Made by a program: the position numbers and the translations under genes. Below, piece by piece: positions 54,284 to 62,995 of a stretch of DNA of 64,000 bases. Location: assembly GCF_025567165.1 (NCBI RefSeq), contig NZ_JAOQKC010000013.1, positions 1-64,000 on the forward strand, written 5' to 3'. The notes below the pieces were generated by a model. It searched no databases, had not been told where the DNA came from, and saw only the letters and a program-made list of their open reading frames with translations. Numbering within the stretch: position 1 is the stretch's first letter; the number at the start of each line of letters is the position of its first letter. Source of the DNA: Laedolimicola ammoniilytica (GTDB taxonomy: Bacteria > Bacillota > Clostridia > Lachnospirales > Lachnospiraceae).

Positions 54284-57200
54284 TTACTTTCTTGTACCAT
54301 CCGAGCCGATGGTATATCCGTCAATGGTGGTATTCACCGCCATCGTCCCGTCTGGGTAGAAGTAGTACCACTTTCCGTCAATCTGCTTCCAGCCGCCGGC
54401 AAACATCATTCCGGTAGTCTTATCCAGCCAGTACCACTTCTGTTCATCGGAGAGCCAGCCCTTCACCGGCTCCCCGTTTCTGTAATAGTTCCACTGGCCG
54501 CTGTCATTCTGCTGCCAGCCGTTTGCGGCCTGCGGGTCAATGACGATTTCCACAAACCGCCGCAGGGCCGTGGCGACCTCGGCGCGGGTGGCGGTTCCCT
54601 TGGGGTCGAATTTATTTCCATTCTTCCCGGCCAGGATGCCTGCCTGCTGCATGGACTTGACCGCATCTTTCGCCCAGCTGCTGATCTTTGCGTTGTCCGC
54701 AAAAGTCACCGCCTGGAGGGTTTTCGGAAGGTCGTAGCCCAGCTTTTTGGCGTAATTTGCCATGATGACCGCCATCTGTTCCCGGTTGATGTTGGTATCC
54801 GGCGCAAAGGTGGTGGCGGTAACGCCGCCCACAATTCCGGTCTGCGCCGCCCAGTTCACATAGGGCGCATAGTAAGCGTCGGCTTTCACATCGTTGAATT
54901 TCCCGGTCTGGTAGCTGTCCGGGTTGATGCCCGCCAGCCGCCCCAGGGCGGTGACGAACATTCCTCTGGTCATGCCGGTGCCCGGGCTAAAGGTGGTGTC
55001 GCTGGTGCCGGAGAGCAGTCCCCGGCTGGCTGCAAAGAGGATGTTGTCCGCAGCCCAATGGTTATGAATATCGGTAAAGGCCGGGGCAGGGTTCTTGTAG
55101 CCCACGCCATAGACGCTGAAATGACCGGTTTCAAAAACCACCGCTTTCAGGTTGGCATTGTAGCTGGATTTGGTGATCCATTCCACCTTGCCAGCGTCAT
55201 CTACATAGACTGCGTACAGGTTTCCGGCAGCTTCTTCCTTTGCTGGGGTGTAGGGCAGGCGCACCGAGACAGTATGGCCGTTTAGGTTGGTAATCGGCGT
55301 CTCCTTGCCGCCGGAGAGGTACACCAGCGACAGGTCATAGGCCGGTCTTGTTTCTATGGCGGCTTTGGCCTCGGTAGAACGCAGCGCATCCACCTTATCT
55401 GCCCGGAGGATGATGTCCCCTCCAGCGGAGGCGGTATCCAGCTGCTTCAGAGTATCCAGCCCGATATTAACCGAAACCAGATGGTCTGTTGCTACGGTAA
55501 ACTGCCGGACGTTTTCTTTAACCAGCAGATCCAATGTCTGCGCCTTGATGGTCACGTTAAAAGAGGTCTGGCCTGCCGCCGGGGTGATGGGAACGGTAAC
55601 GGCAATCCCGTTTTCGGCTATGCCGTTCTTTTTCGCATCCTGTTTGGCCTTGCCGATGGCGGACTGGACAGAGCTGTTGTCCACCGATACATTACCGTTT
55701 TTATCCGGCTTAACTGGCTTGGTTTCTCTGGTGACAGGAGAATCCGGTTTGTCCGGTTTGCCCGGTTTGTTCGGTTTGTCCGGTTTGTCCGGTTTGTTCG
55801 GTTTGCCGGTGTCCGGCTGACTGGCATTTCCAGAGTTACCGGAATCGCCGGAGGACGAACCGCCGGAGGAGGAGCCGCCGCCGCCGGACGAGCCGCCGGA
55901 GGAGGAGCCGCCGCCGCTGGACGAGCCACCGGAGGAGGAGCCGCCGTCGCCGCTGGAAGGCCGATCGGAAACGGTCAGTGTTCCAGAAACATAGGTGATC
56001 TCATAGTTGTCATTTGACAGCGTACCCGCAATGTTGATTGCAGTTTTGCCGGGTTTGCTCATATCCGGTGTCTGCGCGTAAGTCAATGTTACCGTGCCGC
56101 TCAGGGTGTCTGCACCAACCAGACCTTCCACCTTGTAATCCTTATCTGCTTCCGGGCTTCTCAGATCGGGCGCGGTGCTGCCGGTGTAGGCACTCTTGTC
56201 AAGCGCCGTAACGGTGACCGCTTTCTTCGCTACGGTCACAGTCACGTTCTGTTCTGCCACATCTGCGTACTCTGCGTTTCCCTGAACCTTATACCAAACA
56301 GTGTATTCCCCGGCGTTTTTCGCTGTGGGGATCTGCTCACTCCACTCAGAATCGCCAAGCCGGTAGAGCATTGTGCCGCCAGTGGTCTTGCCTGCTGTAA
56401 CCAGAGCCTGTTCTGCACCATTGTAGGTCAGTGTATTGACCGTAGGTGCCGTAACAGTGGAGACAAGCTTGTTGGTCGCATTGACATTGACGGTCAGAGT
56501 GATGTCCTCATAGTTTGCGCTCTTGATCACTACGGTCACTGTGCCCACAGAGCCGGTGGTCTTCACGTCATTTTTCTGAATGGGCAGGGTCAGCTCGCCG
56601 TTTTCCACCTTCGCGCCGCTGGTGTAGTAGCCGTCATTGAGTTTGATCTCGCCAAGCTCATAGGTGGGTGCACCGTACTCTTTGGGCGTTTCCAGCGTGG
56701 GCAGGGCGGGGAGCGTCACAGTGTAGGTCTTTTCGTGGCCGTTTACAATGACGAGCGCAGTTTCCTTGGTGAAGTCAGGCGCAGCGGCCTTGGTGATGCT
56801 GCCAGTGGTCATGAAACTGCTCTGCTCCAGGGCGTAATTCTTCGCGGTCTGCCCCAGCAGGGTCACTGTGGCAGTGATGCTCTTGCCGCTGCCCACACCG
56901 GCATCGTCAAAGCTGGCGGTGACGGTGTAGTCTGTGCCTCGGTTCAAGGTCACTTTGTCGAAGGTCACGCTGGAGATGTCCGCGTTTGTCGTGCCATCAT
57001 AGGGCTTGGACGCAGCCGTTACCCCAGAGAGCGTCAGCGGCTTCTTCCCAATGCTGACCGCCACGCTGGCGGGTGTGGTATCGTTGTGGTTTGCATCGCC
57101 AATCACCCGATACCACACGGTATATGCTCCGGCATCGGTGCCGACAGGGATGTCCTGGCTGTATGTGCCGTTCTCGGTCAGGCTGTACTGCATGGTGCCG

Positions 57201-60200
57201 CCGCTGGTCACGCTGCCCGCGGTAATGAGTGCCTGCGCCTGGCCGGTATAGGTCAGGTTTTCCTGCGCTGTGGGAGGCGTGATGCGGTTTGACCCGATGT
57301 CGGCCTTTTGTACCGTTACAACAATATCCTGGCTCGTCTTCTTGTAGCCGTTGCAGGTGGCGGAAAAGCGGAAGATATGCTTGCCTGCGGACAGCTTTTG
57401 TGCGGCGAGATTAAATTGATTGCTTGTTGTCGCACCGCCAACGGCTGTCTCTTTGCCGTCCTCCACCTTGTACCACTGGAAGCTTACAGCGCCGGTGCCC
57501 CTCACATTGACAATCAGCGTCCCCGTGCCGCCATAGGTCATGCTCATCTCGGTGGGATAGTTCATGCTCTGGATGGGGAGCCTGGCCACAGAAACATTGG
57601 TCAGCTCCTTGCCGGTAAGGTCGGTTATCCAGGTGGTGCCGCTCTTGAAGGCGCAGCCCTCCGGCAGCAGGGATGCCAGCGTGACATCTCCGGTGACGGT
57701 CAGCTTTGCCGCCGTTTTCCCGTTCAAATCCAGCTTGAGCGGGCTGCCGATGGTGAGTTCGCCTGCATTTGCCAGCAACTTCACCGTACCGCCGCCGGCT
57801 GCCGCGATGGCCGCGTCTACCGTCAGATGGTAGGAAGTGCTGCCGTCCGTCTTTGTTACCTCAGCGGCATAGCCGCAGTATGGGCAAACATTCCCGCCGG
57901 AAGGGTCATCCGGGTGGCTGCACTCCACAACGGTGACGGCAGTATTCGCATTCATCTCTGACAGCTTGACCCATGCGCCGTCTTGCTTCTGATAGGCATA
58001 GCCCGCTGCCAGCAGGGACTGGTAATCTGCGCCATTCTCGATTTTGATGCTGTCAAAGGAGCCGCCGGACAGGATCACACGAATACCGCTATTATATCCC
58101 AATTTCAGCAGATCCGCGCTACCGCCGGACATGGTCAGCGTTCCCTCCGTGTAGATGCCGCCGGTGAACGTGCCGCTCGTTACCACGGCTTCGTTCCCGG
58201 TAAGGAAGAAAAGCCCAAATCCACGGACGCCAGTTCCGCCGCCTACGCTTCCCTCCAGGGTGACATTGTCCAGCGTCAGCTTTGCGCCTGTGTGGTCAAA
58301 TTTTCCAACTTCCACCGCATTAGCGGACTTGGAGACACAGGTGCTTTGCACCTTGCCGTTTGTTATGGCTACATTGGAGCCGAGGATGCAAAGAAGCGCC
58401 TCCTCACGGGATTTGCTCAGGGTGAATCCATTCAGGTCCAGTGTAATATTTTTGCTGATTTCGATAGGTTCTGCGTTCTCAATCTCCAAAGGCCCCCGCA
58501 GCGTGATAGTGTCACCGTCCTGCGCGGCATTCAGCGCGTTTTCCAGACTGGTGTATCGCTTGCCGCCGGTTTCAAATGCCTCCACCAGCGCTTTGCAGAA
58601 GGTGCAGTAACCGGCGCTGTCCACCTTGCCCGCATGGTCGCAGCTTCTGCCGCAGACACATTTACCGTTCTGATATTGGCAGGTATGCTCGACCACTTTG
58701 ACGCTTCTACTCTGGATGCTTACTTCGGAAACATTCAAAATTTCACTGTCATCAGTGTCTGCAAAGGCATATCCCTCCGCCAGCAGAGCCAGAGCCGGCG
58801 CGCCGGTATCCACACTGATGCCCCCTTGGAAGGTGCCGCCATGGAGCTGGGTGTTCCCGACGAACGTCATCTGATGTGTAAACACGCAGTCGCCCTTTAC
58901 CGTCAGGGTAAACTGGTTATTAAAGTATTCCGCGCTTGTTGTAACGCTGTCTAATATCAACACCGCGGGGGCGCTGGTGGCAATGTCATTTATCGTGCCG
59001 TTTTTGATGGTAACGCTGTTGTACGGGAAATTTTGCAGATCCAGCGTCTTGACCTTGTGGCCCTGCAGATCCAGCGTAATGTCCATTTTGTTCGCCGGCT
59101 CGCCGTTCCCCGCTTTCAAGGTTGCGTTAGTATCCCGCACAAAATAAGCGGTTCCGCCGGAGAACAGAATGAACCCAACATCAGGGTTATCGCCTTCAAA
59201 CGTATAGGGGATACCGTTGCGAATAAAGAGCACATCCTTGCTGCACGGTTCGCCGCACTGTTGGCATTTGCCCTCGTTGGTGTATTTTTCATGGGGGCAG
59301 GTGTTAAAGGTAACAGGGACAGTGTTTGTATCTAGGGTATAGCTCTGATAGGACAGCTTGCAGTAGACCTGGCCGCTGTACTCCCAGTTCTTGCCCGCCG
59401 TTGTGGTCAGGTCGGATGGGGTCAGGGTGATTCTATTGCTGCCGCTGCCTGTGCCTGTAAATTCCTTTCCGTTCACATACCACTGATAGGTGATATTACC
59501 ACTCGTACCGCCTTCCAGCTGGGCCCTTACCCAGACATCCGCCTTAAATTGCCCATCGCCTTTCTTATCGCTGACCTGCGGCTGCGTTCTTATGGTAATG
59601 GGGTTTCTGGGCGCGGCGGCGACGGTGACCGTTGCGGTGGCGGTCGCCCTAGCGGGAGAGACACCATTTTCGCTGTCTGCGGTCAGCTTCAGCTTATAGC
59701 TGCCCTCCTTGACGGTGCTGTCGGCGGTAACGGTGATGGTCTGGTTGTCAGCGGATTTTTCCGCCGTCAGACCGGTGTGCGCGCCATCCCATTCCACGTT
59801 CAGGGTATTCATCTTGACCTTGCTGCCGTTCACGGAGAAGGTCGCCGTCTGACGGCCCAAGCCTTCCTGCAGGGTTCCCTGCTGCGGACCGACAATCAGG
59901 CTTGCGCGGGGCGCCATCTGGGCGATGTAGATGGTCTTGACGCCCTCGTCTCTTTTCGTATCGTCCGCTGTGCCGACCGACATATCGTCTGTTTTTGCAT
60001 TCTGATTTTCCGAATACAGAATGGTCAGCTTGCTGTTGATGTTTCGGGCGTTTCCATACTGACTATTCGAAATCGCACCATATTTTCCGGTGGCGTAAAG
60101 GGTTCCTCCGTTCATGGTCAGGGATGCAGTGTCAATACCGTAACCGGAATTTAGATTCAGCGTTCCATTCTCAATCACGATGGTTTTAGCGCTCAAGCCG

Positions 60201-61204
60201 TTCCGACCGCCGTTGGTGGTTATCTTTGCCCCGTCTTTTATGGTAAGCGTCCCGCCGGCGGTGTCGCTCCAACTGCCGTCCTCAATACCACCTTTCCCTT
60301 TAGGAACATTGACCGTCAGACTGCCGCTTCCCTGAATGGTCAGATTGGCGGAATACATATCCAGAGCGGCGGTATATGCGGTATCGGCAATCGTAAGGGT
60401 ATTCTCGCCTTTCAGCGTGATTGTTGTGTCGCCCTTCACCGTCACCGGGGTAGTTATGGTCCGGTTCTCCCAGGTAACATTGCCGGAGATGGTTTCTTCA
60501 GTGCTTGCCGCAGCTGCCATCAGGGGCGTTGCCTGCTCTGTTCCCTTGCAGGCAGAGAGGTCTGCATCTTCCGCAGCGCAGACCGGACAGTCGGGATTGA
60601 CCGCCCCCTGCTCACAGTGGGTCTCGCAGATGCACTCCGCCGGAGCATTCCCGGACACGGCGGACACAAGCCCGCTGTCCTGGGAATTGCACTGCTCACA
60701 GGTATACCCACAGGGCGTCCCCTCTGTGGCCGGAATGTAGCCGCAGCTATCGTTATGCTCGCCGCGTTCATGAGGACAGCTTAATTCTTTTGTGATACAG
60801 CCGCTTTCCTCACTGCATGCGTGGGTGCACGCGGTCGGCTGGGCCTCCTCTGCTTCAGATAGGGTCGCCGTATTTTCCGATATGCTTTCTTCCAAAACAG
60901 GATAACAGCTTTCGTCATGCTCATGGACACACTTCTTCACAAGGGTGTAGCAATCCTCAGTATCCCCCAGGGGATCTTCTCTGTCGGCTTCGCCGCCATT
61001 CACCTTATGCTCATGTTCATAGGCTGCCCCTTCGGTTCCTTCCGTATATCCGCAGTCCTCTGTATGTTCCGGGTGATGCTCACACAAGCCCGTATGGACA
61101 GCGGACACACCCGCTTCCACCGCAGATGCCGGAACGCCCGGCATCGTAAAAATCATTGCCGCCGCCAGTAAAAATGCGGCCGGCCGTTTCCATTTCCATT
61201 TCAT
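54284..61204 (-). CDS. Giant surface protein with SLH and choline-binding-type repeats
   Basis: 2306 residues. A signal peptide (AAFLLAAAMIFTMPGVPASA) is followed by a Cys/His-rich region of about 200 residues (units like HEHDESCYP and CEHHPEHTEDCGY). Next come beta-helix-like carbohydrate-binding stretches (GGTLTIKDGAKITTNGG), Ig-like modules, YDG/MBG-type domains (KPYDGTTNADISSVTF), a Gly/Ser linker (about 55,830-55,965) and a Lys/Pro/Asp linker (55,720-55,815). The C-terminus has three SLH domains (about 55,085 to 54,545, starting FTDIHNHWA) and choline-binding-type repeats (GWKQIDGKWYYFYPDG). ATG 61204 is chosen with AGGAGG 9 bases upstream; ATG 61213 overlaps it. It is anchored to the cell wall; adhesion or matrix binding is inferred. 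Confidence 0.9.
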   Translation of the reverse strand: MKWKWKRPAAFLLAAAMIFTMPGVPASAVEAGVSAVHTGLCEHHPEHTEDCGYTEGTEGAAYEHEHKVNGGEADREDPLGDTEDCYTLVKKCVHEHDESCYPVLEESISENTATLSEAEEAQPTACTHACSEESGCITKELSCPHERGEHNDSCGYIPATEGTPCGYTCEQCNSQDSGLVSAVSGNAPAECICETHCEQGAVNPDCPVCAAEDADLSACKGTEQATPLMAAAASTEETISGNVTWENRTITTPVTVKGDTTITLKGENTLTIADTAYTAALDMYSANLTIQGSGSLTVNVPKGKGGIEDGSWSDTAGGTLTIKDGAKITTNGGRNGLSAKTIVIENGTLNLNSGYGIDTASLTMNGGTLYATGKYGAISNSQYGNARNINSKLTILYSENQNAKTDDMSVGTADDTKRDEGVKTIYIAQMAPRASLIVGPQQGTLQEGLGRQTATFSVNGSKVKMNTLNVEWDGAHTGLTAEKSADNQTITVTADSTVKEGSYKLKLTADSENGVSPARATATATVTVAAAPRNPITIRTQPQVSDKKGDGQFKADVWVRAQLEGGTSGNITYQWYVNGKEFTGTGSGSNRITLTPSDLTTTAGKNWEYSGQVYCKLSYQSYTLDTNTVPVTFNTCPHEKYTNEGKCQQCGEPCSKDVLFIRNGIPYTFEGDNPDVGFILFSGGTAYFVRDTNATLKAGNGEPANKMDITLDLQGHKVKTLDLQNFPYNSVTIKNGTINDIATSAPAVLILDSVTTSAEYFNNQFTLTVKGDCVFTHQMTFVGNTQLHGGTFQGGISVDTGAPALALLAEGYAFADTDDSEILNVSEVSIQSRSVKVVEHTCQYQNGKCVCGRSCDHAGKVDSAGYCTFCKALVEAFETGGKRYTSLENALNAAQDGDTITLRGPLEIENAEPIEISKNITLDLNGFTLSKSREEALLCILGSNVAITNGKVQSTCVSKSANAVEVGKFDHTGAKLTLDNVTLEGSVGGGTGVRGFGLFFLTGNEAVVTSGTFTGGIYTEGTLTMSGGSADLLKLGYNSGIRVILSGGSFDSIKIENGADYQSLLAAGYAYQKQDGAWVKLSEMNANTAVTVVECSHPDDPSGGNVCPYCGYAAEVTKTDGSTSYHLTVDAAIAAAGGGTVKLLANAGELTIGSPLKLDLNGKTAAKLTVTGDVTLASLLPEGCAFKSGTTWITDLTGKELTNVSVARLPIQSMNYPTEMSMTYGGTGTLIVNVRGTGAVSFQWYKVEDGKETAVGGATTSNQFNLAAQKLSAGKHIFRFSATCNGYKKTSQDIVVTVQKADIGSNRITPPTAQENLTYTGQAQALITAGSVTSGGTMQYSLTENGTYSQDIPVGTDAGAYTVWYRVIGDANHNDTTPASVAVSIGKKPLTLSGVTAASKPYDGTTNADISSVTFDKVTLNRGTDYTVTASFDDAGVGSGKSITATVTLLGQTAKNYALEQSSFMTTGSITKAAAPDFTKETALVIVNGHEKTYTVTLPALPTLETPKEYGAPTYELGEIKLNDGYYTSGAKVENGELTLPIQKNDVKTTGSVGTVTVVIKSANYEDITLTVNVNATNKLVSTVTAPTVNTLTYNGAEQALVTAGKTTGGTMLYRLGDSEWSEQIPTAKNAGEYTVWYKVQGNAEYADVAEQNVTVTVAKKAVTVTALDKSAYTGSTAPDLRSPEADKDYKVEGLVGADTLSGTVTLTYAQTPDMSKPGKTAINIAGTLSNDNYEITYVSGTLTVSDRPSSGDGGSSSGGSSSGGGSSSGGSSGGGGSSSGGSSSGDSGNSGNASQPDTGKPNKPDKPDKPNKPGKPDKPDSPVTRETKPVKPDKNGNVSVDNSSVQSAIGKAKQDAKKNGIAENGIAVTVPITPAAGQTSFNVTIKAQTLDLLVKENVRQFTVATDHLVSVNIGLDTLKQLDTASAGGDIILRADKVDALRSTEAKAAIETRPAYDLSLVYLSGGKETPITNLNGHTVSVRLPYTPAKEEAAGNLYAVYVDDAGKVEWITKSSYNANLKAVVFETGHFSVYGVGYKNPAPAFTDIHNHWAADNILFAASRGLLSGTSDTTFSPGTGMTRGMFVTALGRLAGINPDSYQTGKFNDVKADAYYAPYVNWAAQTGIVGGVTATTFAPDTNINREQMAVIMANYAKKLGYDLPKTLQAVTFADNAKISSWAKDAVKSMQQAGILAGKNGNKFDPKGTATRAEVATALRRFVEIVIDPQAANGWQQNDSGQWNYYRNGEPVKGWLSDEQKWYWLDKTTGMMFAGGWKQIDGKWYYFYPDGTMAVNTTIDGYTIGSDGTRK
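55740..55818. repeat. Short tandem repeat coding the Pro/Lys/Asp linker
   Basis: Units of 9 bases like CCGGTTTGT repeat about eight times with small changes. On the minus strand they code for KPDKPNKP-type linker of the surface protein. Such runs are prone to length variation. Confidence 0.85.
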
Positions 61205-61205
61205 T

Positions 61206-61580
61206 TTATTCATCCTCCTCACGTTGTTCGTTCCTTCTCGTTGTTTTCTGAAGCAGCCGGGATACTGCCTCCCGCAGCTGATATTCCGTCACAGGCTTCA
61301 CCAAAAAGGTGTCCACCTGCAGCCTGCGGCTTTGGGGTTCAAACTCTGCCTGGTCGCTAATCCACAGGAGAGGGACATCCCTGTTGTACCCTCGTATGCT
61401 CATGCAGAAATTCATCCCCCTGGCTCCGTCCTCCATGACCACCACAGCATCATAAGGCCCATCCCGCTGCATGGCATAGGTACAAAACACACCATTATCA
61501 AAGCGGTCTACTTTGCCCAGCTTCATCAGCAAAGCGGTTTCTTTTTCTTTCTGGCTATAACTGCATAGCGCAATTCGCAT
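61206..61580 (-). CDS. Short receiver-like protein B (no phospho-acceptor Asp)
   Basis: 124 residues with a CheY-like layout: start MRIALCSYSQKEKETALL, central strand YDAVVVMEDGARG and C-terminal DTFLVKPVTEYQLREAV with the conserved Lys. At the place of the phosphorylated Asp there is Met-Glu. There is no output domain. The stop TAA is one base before the surface-protein start, so the two are translationally coupled. It overlaps the end of receiver A. It likely acts as a phosphorylation-independent switch or partner; that is inference. Confidence 0.75.
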   Translation of the reverse strand: MRIALCSYSQKEKETALLMKLGKVDRFDNGVFCTYAMQRDGPYDAVVVMEDGARGMNFCMSIRGYNRDVPLLWISDQAEFEPQSRRLQVDTFLVKPVTEYQLREAVSRLLQKTTRRNEQREEDE

Positions 61581-61944
61581 TTTCGCACCTCCATTTCATG
61601 ATGGGTTTTATCGCCTCATATAGTTCCTGATCGGAGCAGTCTGCCGGAAGAAACACAGGGATACGCAGGTGATACGCGATCAGGGCGAAGTTTTCATCAT
61701 CGCTCCACCAGACAAGCGGTGTTTCCGGTGCCAGCCGCTTCGCCTGTATGACCGCCTCCAGTCCCTTTGCCCCGGTCATGGCGATGACAACCGCATGGTA
61801 GCGGCTCCGCCGCAGCGCCTGAGCAAGCTGGTTCTCATTCCACAATTCGTCAATCGCAAGCTGCCCATCCCCATCAAAAAGGGAGCGCAGCCTGCTTTCA
61901 AACCATTCCACATTTCTCAGCTCCGTACAAAGTGCGATTTTCAT
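61555..61944 (-). CDS. Short receiver-like protein A (no phospho-acceptor Asp)
   Basis: 129 residues with a CheY-like layout: start MKIALCTELRNVEWFESRLR, strand HAVVIAMTGAKGLEAV where the acceptor Asp is replaced by Ala, and VFLPADCSDQELYEAI where even the conserved Lys is lost. It resembles receiver B (TPLVWWSDDENF compared with VPLLWISDQAEF), so the two arose by duplication. RBS AAAGGAGG lies upstream. First gene of the leftward operon, preceded by the terminator-rich leader. Confidence 0.75.
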   Translation of the reverse strand: MKIALCTELRNVEWFESRLRSLFDGDGQLAIDELWNENQLAQALRRSRYHAVVIAMTGAKGLEAVIQAKRLAPETPLVWWSDDENFALIAYHLRIPVFLPADCSDQELYEAIKPIMKWRCENANCAMQL

Positions 61945-61966
61945 GCTGAGCCTCCTTTCCTGAAAA

Positions 61967-61998
61967 AAATAAAAAAAGAATCCTGCTCGCAGGATTCT
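61967..61998 (-). terminator. Leader terminator hairpin 2 (minus strand)
   Basis: On the minus strand AGAATCCTGC - GA - GCAGGATTCT is followed by TTTTTTT. It lies just before the ribosome site of receiver A and after no gene on that strand, so it could attenuate the operon. Confidence 0.75.
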
Positions 61999-62153
61999 CC
62001 GCCTGCGGCGGGTCGCTTCTGCGACATACTTCCTAACCGCCGCAGTGCGATCCTCGCGGAGCGTTTTATGTGATAGGAATTTCCTATCACATAAAAAAAC
62101 CAGACCTTCTCATCGGAAAGTCTGGTAGTATAATTAGGATAGCATCTTGTCAA
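61999..62153 (-). promoter_or_regulatory. Leader region and promoter of the surface-protein operon
   Basis: On the minus strand TTGACA (62153-62148) and TATACT (15-base spacer, about 62132-62127) form a promoter. The transcript would start near 62,120 and pass a first hairpin with a T7 tail (62,125-62,092), a 15-bp palindrome around 62,080 (TGTGATAGGAA / TTCCTATCACA), small GC hairpins near 62,010-62,030 and the second terminator hairpin. No peptide frame is convincing in it. Confidence 0.6.
62092..62125 (-). terminator. Leader terminator hairpin 1 (minus strand)
   Basis: CCAGACTTTC and GAAGGTCTGG pair around a CGATGA loop and are followed by TTTTTTT on the minus strand. The hairpin begins almost at the predicted transcription start. 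Confidence 0.7.
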
Positions 62154-62171
62154 GAGAAATGCAACCGACTT

Positions 62172-62233
62172 TGTTTAAGACGCAGGTTTCCTGTTTAAGA
62201 CGCAAGTTTTTTCCTGCGGTTTTATGTTATACT
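62172..62233 (+). promoter_or_regulatory. Direct repeats and promoter before the LytTR regulator
   Basis: Two 18-bp direct repeats, TGTTTAAGACGCAGGTTT (62172-62189) and TGTTTAAGACGCAAGTTT (62192-62209), are spaced 20 bases start to start. A -10 TATACT (62228-62233) follows without a good -35 box. Direct repeats at two-turn spacing before a weak promoter are typical of LytTR activator sites. Confidence 0.75.
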
Positions 62234-62266
62234 AATATTGGATGATTGTGCAAAGGAGATGGCGCG

Positions 62267-62995
62267 ATGCAGATTGCGATTGTGGATGACAGAGCAGAGG
62301 ACAGAGAAGAACTGTCTGCCTGCCTGGAAAATTATATGAAAAAGCATCAGCTGGACTATACGCTGACAGAATTTGAGGACGGAGAGAATTTTCTGAAAGC
62401 TGCTGCCCAGGTCAATTTTCAGCTTGTCTTTATGGACATCTATATGGAGAACATGGATGGAATTGAAGCCGCCAGAAGGCTGCGCCAGAAAAACAGGCTC
62501 TGTAAGATCGTTTTTCTGACCATTACAGAAGATTATGCCCGGATGGGGTACAGCCTGTCCGCCAGCTATTATCTGCTGAAGCCGCTTTCGCTCCATCAGG
62601 CAGATTTTGAAGAAGCGATGGAGCTGTGCCAGCTAAAACCGCCCTATGAAGTGATGACACTTTCGGTTATGGCTGACCGTCAAAAGCTGGAACTTCCCAC
62701 AGAGAAAATTCTATACATAGATTATCAAAACCGTATGACACGGATTCATACGGCGGAACGCGTGATACCGGTAAGCGGAGGTTTTCAGGAGGTCACTGCC
62801 GCATTGCAGAAGGACAAGCGTTTTTTGCCCTGCTACCGGGGCGTTCTAATCAACATGGATTATATCAGCCAGGTTGACAGTCAGACCTTCCGTTTGATAA
62901 ACGGGGAGAATCTTCCGATTGCCCTCCGCAATGGAAAACAGCTGCGGGAAACCTACCGTCAATATGTTTTCCCTGGAATGGTGGGTATCGTATGA
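62267..62995 (+). CDS. LytTR-family response regulator
   Basis: 242 residues. The receiver domain has acidic residues D7 and D8, phospho-acceptor D57 in LVFMDIYMENMDG and Lys in YYLLKPLS. The LytTR DNA-binding domain (about 130-240) has ILYIDYQNRMTRIHTAE and FLPCYRGVLINMDYI. Start 62267 has AAAGGAG. No histidine kinase gene is in the window. It overlaps the next gene by ATGA. It likely binds the direct repeats in its own promoter region. Confidence 0.92.
   Translation: MQIAIVDDRAEDREELSACLENYMKKHQLDYTLTEFEDGENFLKAAAQVNFQLVFMDIYMENMDGIEAARRLRQKNRLCKIVFLTITEDYARMGYSLSASYYLLKPLSLHQADFEEAMELCQLKPPYEVMTLSVMADRQKLELPTEKILYIDYQNRMTRIHTAERVIPVSGGFQEVTAALQKDKRFLPCYRGVLINMDYISQVDSQTFRLINGENLPIALRNGKQLRETYRQYVFPGMVGIV

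Noticed and set aside
54221..55285. Plus-strand frame of 354 codons opposite the SLH region
   Set aside because: It lies wholly opposite the SLH-domain codons of the surface protein; composition follows the GC skew of the coding strand.
55740..55818. Short regularly spaced repeats looking like a CRISPR array
   Set aside because: Units are only 9 bases with no spacers and code for a Pro/Lys/Asp linker of the surface protein.
57308..58954. Several plus-strand frames of 217-323 codons opposite the surface protein
   Set aside because: Shadows of the long minus-strand gene; no start signals or recognisable motifs.
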